A stretch of DNA of 64,000 bases from Rhodanobacter sp. DHG33 (lineage in GTDB: Bacteria; Pseudomonadota; Gammaproteobacteria; Xanthomonadales; Rhodanobacteraceae): the NCBI RefSeq assembly GCF_014843005.1, contig NZ_JACYXM010000002.1, positions 1 to 64,000 on the forward strand. Direction: 5' to 3'. A model generated the notes under the pieces. It saw only the letters and a list, made by a program, of their open reading frames with translations, had not been told where the DNA came from and did not search any database. This document shows, in pieces, positions 58,326-64,000 of the stretch. The position numbers and the translations under genes were made by a program. How positions within the stretch are numbered: position 1 is the stretch's first letter; each line of letters starts with the position of its first letter.

Positions 58326-60227
58326 GTGGGTCACGACGTACATCAAGGCATGGGCGACGCCGAAACCAAGAAGCGCCTCGCGGCGCTCGCGCTGGGCGCG
58401 ATCGGCGTCGTCTACGGCGACATCGGTACCAGCCCGCTGTACACGCTGCAGAGCACGCTCAGCCTGGACGGCCTGAGGCCTACCCAGGAAAGCATCTTCG
58501 GCGTGCTGTCGCTGATCTTCTGGGCGCAGATCATCGTGGTGTCGCTCAAGTACGTGGTGTTCATCATGCGCGCCGACAACAAGGGCGAGGGCGGCATCAT
58601 GGCCTTGATGGCGCTGGCGCTGCGCAGCGTACGCGAGCAGCCGAGGCTGCGCTGGGGGCTGGCCATTCTGGGCATCTTCGGCGCATCGCTGTTCTACGGC
58701 GACGGCGTGATCACACCGGCGATTTCCGTGCTGGGCGCGGTGGAAGGCGTGAAGGTGGCGGCGCCCGGGCTGGGCCATTGGGTGGTGCCGTTGACGGTGA
58801 TCGTGCTGCTGGTGCTGTTCTGGCTGCAGCGGCGCGGCACCGATCACGTGGGACGCCTGTTCGGGCCGGTGATGGTGGTGTGGTTCGTGGTGATCGCCCT
58901 GCTGGGCGTGAACATGATCATGCGCAATCCGCACGTGCTGTGGGCGCTCGATCCGATGTACGGCGTGCGCTTCTTCCACACGCACGGGAGCAAGGCGTTC
59001 ATCTCGCTGGGCGGCGTGGTGCTGGCGCTGACTGGAGCGGAGGCGCTGTATGCCGACATGGGGCATTTCGGCAAGCGCCCCATCCGGTTGGCCTGGTTCA
59101 GCTTCGTGCTGCCGGCGCTGATCCTGAATTATTTCGGCCAGGGCGCCTTGCTGCTGGACCACCCGGAAGCCATCGACAGCCCGTTCTTCAAGACGGTGCC
59201 GTCCGTGATGCTGTACCCGGTGATCGGCCTGGCCACCGCGGCCGCGGTGATCGCTTCGCAGGCGGTGATCTCCGGCGCGTTCTCGATGACGCGCGAAGCG
59301 ATGTCGCTGGGGTATTCGATGCGCATGCCGGTGGTGCACACCTCGCGCGAGATGTCCGGCCAGATCTTCGTGCCGTGGGTCAACAGCTTCCTGCTGGTGA
59401 TGGTGCTGTTCGCGGTGCTGCATTTCGGCAGCTCCGACTCGCTCAGCGCGGCCTATGGCATCGCGGTGACCGGCACGATGAGCATCACGACCCTCCTGGC
59501 ATTGTTCGTGGCCCGCCATCAGTGGGGCTGGAGCCTGCCGCTGGTGGTGGTGGTGGGCGCCTGCTTCCTGACCATCGACCTGGCGTTCTTCTCCGCCAAC
59601 GCGATCAAGATCGAGGCCGGCGGCTGGTTCCCGCTGGTGCTGGGCGTGGCCGTGTTTGCGGTGATGACCACCTGGCGTCGCGGCCGCGAGCTGGTCGTGC
59701 GCGAGATCAAGCAGGGCGGCCTGGCGCTGGCGCCGTTCATCGAGGCCATGCGCAAGCATTCGCCGCTGCGCGTGCCGGGTACGGCGGTGTTCCTCACCGC
59801 CAACCAGAACGCAGTGCCGCATGCGCTGCTGCACAACCTCAAGCACAACAAGGTGCTGCACGAGCGCAACGTGCTGCTGACGGTGGAAGTGCTGGAGTCG
59901 CCGGTGGCCGATCCCGAGGAGCGCATCCACATCGATGCGCTGGGCGACGAGTTCTACGGCATCGCCTTGCGCTTCGGTTTCGCCGAGGATCCCAACGTGC
60001 CGGTATCGCTGTCGCAATGCTCGCGTGCCGGCTCTACGTTCGACATGATGGACACCACCTTCTTCCTGTCGCGCGAAAACATCGTGGCCGACAGGCGACG
60101 TCCCGGCATGGCGCCCTGGCGCGACAAGCTGTTCGCCTTCATGGCGCGCAATGCGTTGCCTGCCACCGCTTATTTCAAGATCCCAGGCAACCGGCTGATC
60201 GAATTGGGTGCCCAGGTAGAGATCTGA
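58326..60227 (+). CDS. kup: Low-affinity potassium transporter Kup
   Basis: A 633-residue K+ symporter with about 12 membrane helices and a cytoplasmic C-terminal domain. Family motifs are LGAIGVVYGDIGTSPLYTL, ADNKGEGGIMALMAL and FGDGVITPAISVL-type (YGDGVITPAISVLGA). The GTG start has GGGAG 6 nt upstream; an ATG eight codons later is the alternative. It lies inside the ruvCAB set. This order (ruvC-ruvA-kup-ruvB) is known to me from Xanthomonas, so it is a lineage trait. Confidence 0.96.
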   Translation: MGHDVHQGMGDAETKKRLAALALGAIGVVYGDIGTSPLYTLQSTLSLDGLRPTQESIFGVLSLIFWAQIIVVSLKYVVFIMRADNKGEGGIMALMALALRSVREQPRLRWGLAILGIFGASLFYGDGVITPAISVLGAVEGVKVAAPGLGHWVVPLTVIVLLVLFWLQRRGTDHVGRLFGPVMVVWFVVIALLGVNMIMRNPHVLWALDPMYGVRFFHTHGSKAFISLGGVVLALTGAEALYADMGHFGKRPIRLAWFSFVLPALILNYFGQGALLLDHPEAIDSPFFKTVPSVMLYPVIGLATAAAVIASQAVISGAFSMTREAMSLGYSMRMPVVHTSREMSGQIFVPWVNSFLLVMVLFAVLHFGSSDSLSAAYGIAVTGTMSITTLLALFVARHQWGWSLPLVVVVGACFLTIDLAFFSANAIKIEAGGWFPLVLGVAVFAVMTTWRRGRELVVREIKQGGLALAPFIEAMRKHSPLRVPGTAVFLTANQNAVPHALLHNLKHNKVLHERNVLLTVEVLESPVADPEERIHIDALGDEFYGIALRFGFAEDPNVPVSLSQCSRAGSTFDMMDTTFFLSRENIVADRRRPGMAPWRDKLFAFMARNALPATAYFKIPGNRLIELGAQVEI

Positions 60228-60244
60228 TCCGTCTGCGGCCGATC

Positions 60245-60266
60245 GCCCTGCGGTCAGCCGCAGGGC
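60245..60266 (+). terminator. Hairpin after kup, possible terminator
   Basis: A 9-bp perfect stem GCCCTGCGG / CCGCAGGGC with loop TCAG lies 18 nt past the kup stop. The following bases (TCTGATT) are only weakly T-rich, so termination may be partial before ruvB. Confidence 0.5.
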
Positions 60267-60396
60267 TCTGATTGGGCATGGCTCTAGTCAAGGGCGAGTC
60301 GGAGCAGGCGGAAATGCGTTTCGAGGTCCGCAAGCTCAGCGGCTGCCACTCTGATCTGCGCTCCATTTCAAGAGCGCAAACCCGCATAATGCCGTT

Positions 60397-61438
<1,042 letters not shown>

Positions 61439-61446
<8 letters not shown>

Positions 61447-61849
61447 GCGCGAACCCTTCCGCTGGCCGGTGCGGGTGTACTGGGAAGACACCGATGCCGG
61501 CGGCGTGGTCTACCACGCCAGCTACCTGCGCTTCCTGGAGCGCGCCCGCAGCGAGTGGCTGCGCGCGCTGGGCGTCAACCAGATGGCCTACAAGGAAAGC
61601 ACCGGGCTGGCCTTCCTGGTGCGCGAGATGCAGCTGGACTTCCTGCGTGCCGCCCTGCTGGACGATGAACTGTCGGTAACGGTGACTGTCAAGGAAAGGC
61701 GCGCTGCCAGTATCCTTTTCGCCCAGACGATAGACCGCACGGATGGCGCTTGCCTGGTTCGCGCCGGCGTGCGCGTGGCCTGCGTGGATACGCGGCGCAT
61801 GCGCGCCGTCGCCATGCCTGCCGATCTGTTTTCCGAATCTTCCTCCTGA
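61439..61849 (+). CDS. ybgC: Acyl-CoA thioesterase YbgC (Tol-Pal associated)
   Basis: A 136-residue hotdog-fold thioesterase. The catalytic Asp is in [20 protein letters not shown], followed by [13 protein letters not shown]. It overlaps the ruvB stop by 8 nt and opens the ybgC-tolQRA-B series. GGGGA lies 8 nt before the chosen ATG; an ATG three codons earlier is too near it. Confidence 0.95.
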
Positions 61850-61880
61850 CCCCCTTGCCGACGCGGAGTGCCCCAAGCCA

Positions 61881-62564
61881 ATGAACGGCGGACTCAATGT
61901 TATCGACCTGATCAAGAACTCCAGCCTGCCGGTGATGGGTGTGCTGCTGATCCTGGTGATTTTCTCCTTCCTGTCGTGGGTCATCATCATCCGCAAGCTC
62001 AGCCAGACCAAGGCGGCGCTGGAGAACGCGGAGAAGTTCGAGGAGCGCTTCTGGTCCGGCGGTGACCTGGCTCAGCTGTTCCGCGAAGTGAGCAACCGCG
62101 GCGCGGAAGGCGGCCTGGAGACCATCTTCGAATCGGGGTTCCGCGAATTCGCCCGCCAGCGCCAGCGCAAGACCCACGACACGCGCGGCGTGATCGAGGG
62201 CGCCGAGCGCGCGATGCAGGTGAGCAGCACCCGCGAGATCGGCGCGCTGGAGCGCAACCTGGAATTCCTCGCCAACGTCGGTTCGATCAGCCCCTACGTG
62301 GGCCTGTTCGGCACGGTGTGGGGCATCATGGGCGCATTCCAGGGCCTGGGCGACATGAAGGACGTCACCATCGCCGTGGTCGCGCCGCACATCTCCGAAG
62401 CCCTGATCGCCACCGCGATGGGCCTGTTCGCGGCGATCCCCGCGCAGTGGATGTACAACCGCTTCGCCACCAAGGTGGAGCACATCGCCTCGCGCTACGA
62501 CGTGTTCCAGGAAGAGTTCTCCTCCGTGTTGCAGCGGCAGGTCCAGGCCGACGACGTAGCCTGA
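61881..62564 (+). CDS. tolQ: Tol-Pal proton channel protein TolQ
   Basis: A 227-residue inner-membrane protein with three helices (LPVMGVLLILVIFSFLSWVI; GLFGTVWGIMGAFQGLG; ALIATAMGLFAAIPA). With TolR it forms the proton-driven motor for outer-membrane constriction at division. The sequence LEFLANVGSISPYVGLFGTV is characteristic. Thirteen nt separate it from tolR. Confidence 0.97.
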   Translation: MNGGLNVIDLIKNSSLPVMGVLLILVIFSFLSWVIIIRKLSQTKAALENAEKFEERFWSGGDLAQLFREVSNRGAEGGLETIFESGFREFARQRQRKTHDTRGVIEGAERAMQVSSTREIGALERNLEFLANVGSISPYVGLFGTVWGIMGAFQGLGDMKDVTIAVVAPHISEALIATAMGLFAAIPAQWMYNRFATKVEHIASRYDVFQEEFSSVLQRQVQADDVA

Positions 62565-62577
62565 GCGAGGATCGGAC

Positions 62578-63039
62578 ATGCGAAACGCGCGGCGCCACAA
62601 GCGCTACAAGCTGAAATCCGAGATCAACGTCGTTCCCTACATCGACGTGATGCTGGTGCTGCTCATCATTTTCATGGTGACCACGCCCATGCTGAACTCC
62701 AACGTGGACGTGAACCTGCCGCAGGCCAACGCCAAGGCGCTGCAGGGCAAAAAGGACTCGCTGGTCGTGCAGGTGGCGAAGGACGGCACGCTCGCCCTCA
62801 TCATCGGCAACGGCAAACCGCAGCCGGTGGACGAGGCCGACCTGCAGACCAAGGTCAAGGCGTTCCGGGATGCCAACCAGGAACTCAGCGTGCTGGTGGC
62901 CGGCGACACCGCCGGCAACTACGGCGGCGTCTACAAGGTGCTGGCCGATCTCCAGCAGGCCGGCGTGGACAAGGTCGGCCTGATGAGTACGCCTGGCGAG
63001 GGTACCAGCCAGGGTCAGGGGTCCCATGGACGACCGTAA
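62578..63039 (+). CDS. tolR: Tol-Pal motor protein TolR
   Basis: A 153-residue ExbD/TolR protein. It has one membrane helix with the conserved proton-site Asp (VPYIDVMLVLLIIFMVTTP) and a periplasmic domain. It overlaps tolA by 14 nt. Confidence 0.96.
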   Translation: MRNARRHKRYKLKSEINVVPYIDVMLVLLIIFMVTTPMLNSNVDVNLPQANAKALQGKKDSLVVQVAKDGTLALIIGNGKPQPVDEADLQTKVKAFRDANQELSVLVAGDTAGNYGGVYKVLADLQQAGVDKVGLMSTPGEGTSQGQGSHGRP

Positions 63040-63964
63040 GGGCATCCCGCGGGCAGTAGCGCTGTCCGCGCTGCTGCATCTGGGCATCGTCGCGTTCCTG
63101 TTCCTCGCGGTGCTGCCCTGCACCAGCTACGAGAATTTCATCAACATGCTGGGTCTGCCGGCGTGGATGAATCCGATCACCTGTGCGCCCCCGTTGCAGC
63201 TCAAGGGGCCGGTGATCGAGGCCACCCTGATCGGACCCACCGGCAGCCCGCCGCCGAAGTCGGCCAAGGTGAAGCCTGTCCCCAACACCGTGCCGCCGCC
63301 GCCCTCGGTACCGCCGCCCCCGCCGCCGCCGGTGACCCAGCCCAAGGTCGCGCCGCTGCCGCCGCCGCCCGAGCATCCTGACGTCAAGGACCAGGAGCGC
63401 GTGGTCGAGCAGGGCGTGCAGCAGGCCGAGGAAAAGCAGCTGCAGGAAGAGAAGCAGCGCCAGCGCCAGGCCGAACTGGACGCGCAGGCCGCCAAGAAGA
63501 AGGAAGAGCTGAAGAAGGTCGACGAGATGCTGGCCCAGATGGACGCGGCCTCGGCGCAGACCAAGAAGCAGGACACCAAGGCGAAGCAGGCCAAGCAGCA
63601 GTTCGACGACCTCAAGAACGCCCAGGACGACGGCCTGCCCAACCTGCCCAATGCCGCACAGCGGCAGACCGGCAACAATGCGCAGAACAGCGACCTCACC
63701 AGCGAATATGCGGCCGCCATTCAGAATGCGGTCACGCCCAACTGGAGCCGGCCAGATAACATGCCGAGCGTTCCCTGCAAAGTGCATATCGTGCAAATGA
63801 TCGGGGGCGACGTGATGAGCGCCACGGTCGATCCCAGCTGTCCCTACGACGAAGCAGGCCGCCGTTCGGTGGAGAATGCGATCCTGCGAACCAAGACCTT
63901 GCCGTACAAGGGTTTCGAGAGCGTGTTCCAGCGAAACCTGACTTTCACTTTCACGCCGCAGTGA
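63026..63964 (+). CDS. tolA: Tol-Pal energy transducer TolA
   Basis: A 312-residue periplasm-spanning protein. It has an N-terminal membrane helix (LSALLHLGIVAFLFLAVLP), a Pro-rich segment (about 85-115), a Gln/Glu/Lys/Ala coiled coil (about 130-200) and a C-terminal domain ending KGFESVFQRNLTFTF, which contacts TolB and Pal. The coiled coil is shorter than in E. coli TolA. The gene follows tolR with overlap. Confidence 0.94.
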   Translation: MDDRKGIPRAVALSALLHLGIVAFLFLAVLPCTSYENFINMLGLPAWMNPITCAPPLQLKGPVIEATLIGPTGSPPPKSAKVKPVPNTVPPPPSVPPPPPPPVTQPKVAPLPPPPEHPDVKDQERVVEQGVQQAEEKQLQEEKQRQRQAELDAQAAKKKEELKKVDEMLAQMDAASAQTKKQDTKAKQAKQQFDDLKNAQDDGLPNLPNAAQRQTGNNAQNSDLTSEYAAAIQNAVTPNWSRPDNMPSVPCKVHIVQMIGGDVMSATVDPSCPYDEAGRRSVENAILRTKTLPYKGFESVFQRNLTFTFTPQ

Positions 63965-63972
63965 AGAGCCTC

Positions 63973-64000
63973 ATGCGCAAACACAGCTCGCTGTACGCCC
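63973..64000 (+). CDS. tolB: TolB, first codons only (window edge)
   Basis: An ATG 8 nt after the tolA stop begins MRKHSSLYA and runs off the window. Position after tolA is the normal place of tolB. Only about nine codons are visible, so the call rests on gene order. Confidence 0.6.

Noticed and set aside
58326-60227. kup inside ruvCAB as a recent insertion
   Set aside because: The same order is known to me from Xanthomonas, so it is probably ancestral in the order.
63280-63600. Tandem-looking CCG/CAG-rich stretch as a repeat or CRISPR-like array
   Set aside because: It is the Pro-rich and coiled-coil coding part of tolA. No CRISPR array was seen anywhere in the window.

Overview
The window is GC-rich chromosomal DNA from a gammaproteobacterium of the Xanthomonadales/Lysobacterales, most likely the Rhodanobacteraceae (Dyella, Rhodanobacter, Luteibacter type). 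This rests on remembered family and gene-order resemblance, not on a search: a MetX-type acyltransferase, kynurenine 3-monooxygenase, ruvC-ruvA-kup-ruvB followed by ybgC-tolQRAB, bamD/rluD-pgeF-clpB, pilS beside sucCD, many TonB-dependent receptors, and short intergenic repeats of a type common in this order.

Region 1 (1-5350) is accessory and visibly less GC-rich. A minus-strand set encodes an (S)-mandelate dehydrogenase-like flavoenzyme, a one-domain VOC protein with an HPPD/hydroxymandelate-synthase-like C-terminus, and an HpgT-like aminotransferase. A divergent gene encodes an MbtH-like protein. Together they read as a (hydroxy)phenylglycine supply module for a nonribosomal peptide whose synthetase would lie left of the window. 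Decayed IS481- and IS5-type transposases follow, and the accessory DNA stops exactly at the 3' end of a tRNA-Leu gene, a classic island boundary.

Region 2 (5350-18170) is core: a cysteine dioxygenase, a leaderless phosphoesterase-family enzyme, and a tightly overlapping ccmABCDEFGHI operon for cytochrome c maturation that runs into a MetX-family gene. Then come kmo with a DUF3293 gene, and a repeat-rich intergenic stretch.

Region 3 (18174-38312) holds pilR at one end and pilS at the other. About 17 kb of carbohydrate-use genes separate them: a secreted esterase-like hydrolase, periplasmic GH37 trehalase, secreted GH65 hydrolase, TPR/2OG-Fe(II) oxygenase, a truncated GH65 copy, a heparan-N-sulfatase-like sulfatase, an MFS transporter, a TonB-dependent receptor, a GH65 phosphorylase fused to beta-phosphoglucomutase, and a divergent LacI regulator. 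A 38-bp palindrome lies between the regulator and the fused enzyme. The likely flow is receptor uptake, periplasmic cleavage, MFS import, then cytoplasmic desulfation or phosphorolysis to glucose 6-phosphate. An alpha-linked glucobiose such as trehalose or kojibiose, perhaps sulfated or acylated, is the likely substrate.

Region 4 (38590-64000) is housekeeping: sucCD, nadE, bamD, rluD-pgeF-clpB (with a sigma-32-like promoter), ggt and a TonB-dependent receptor, fmdB, a DUF3011 protein, aspS, a small lipase-like protein, yebC, ruvC-ruvA-kup-ruvB, ybgC-tolQ-tolR-tolA, and the first codons of tolB.
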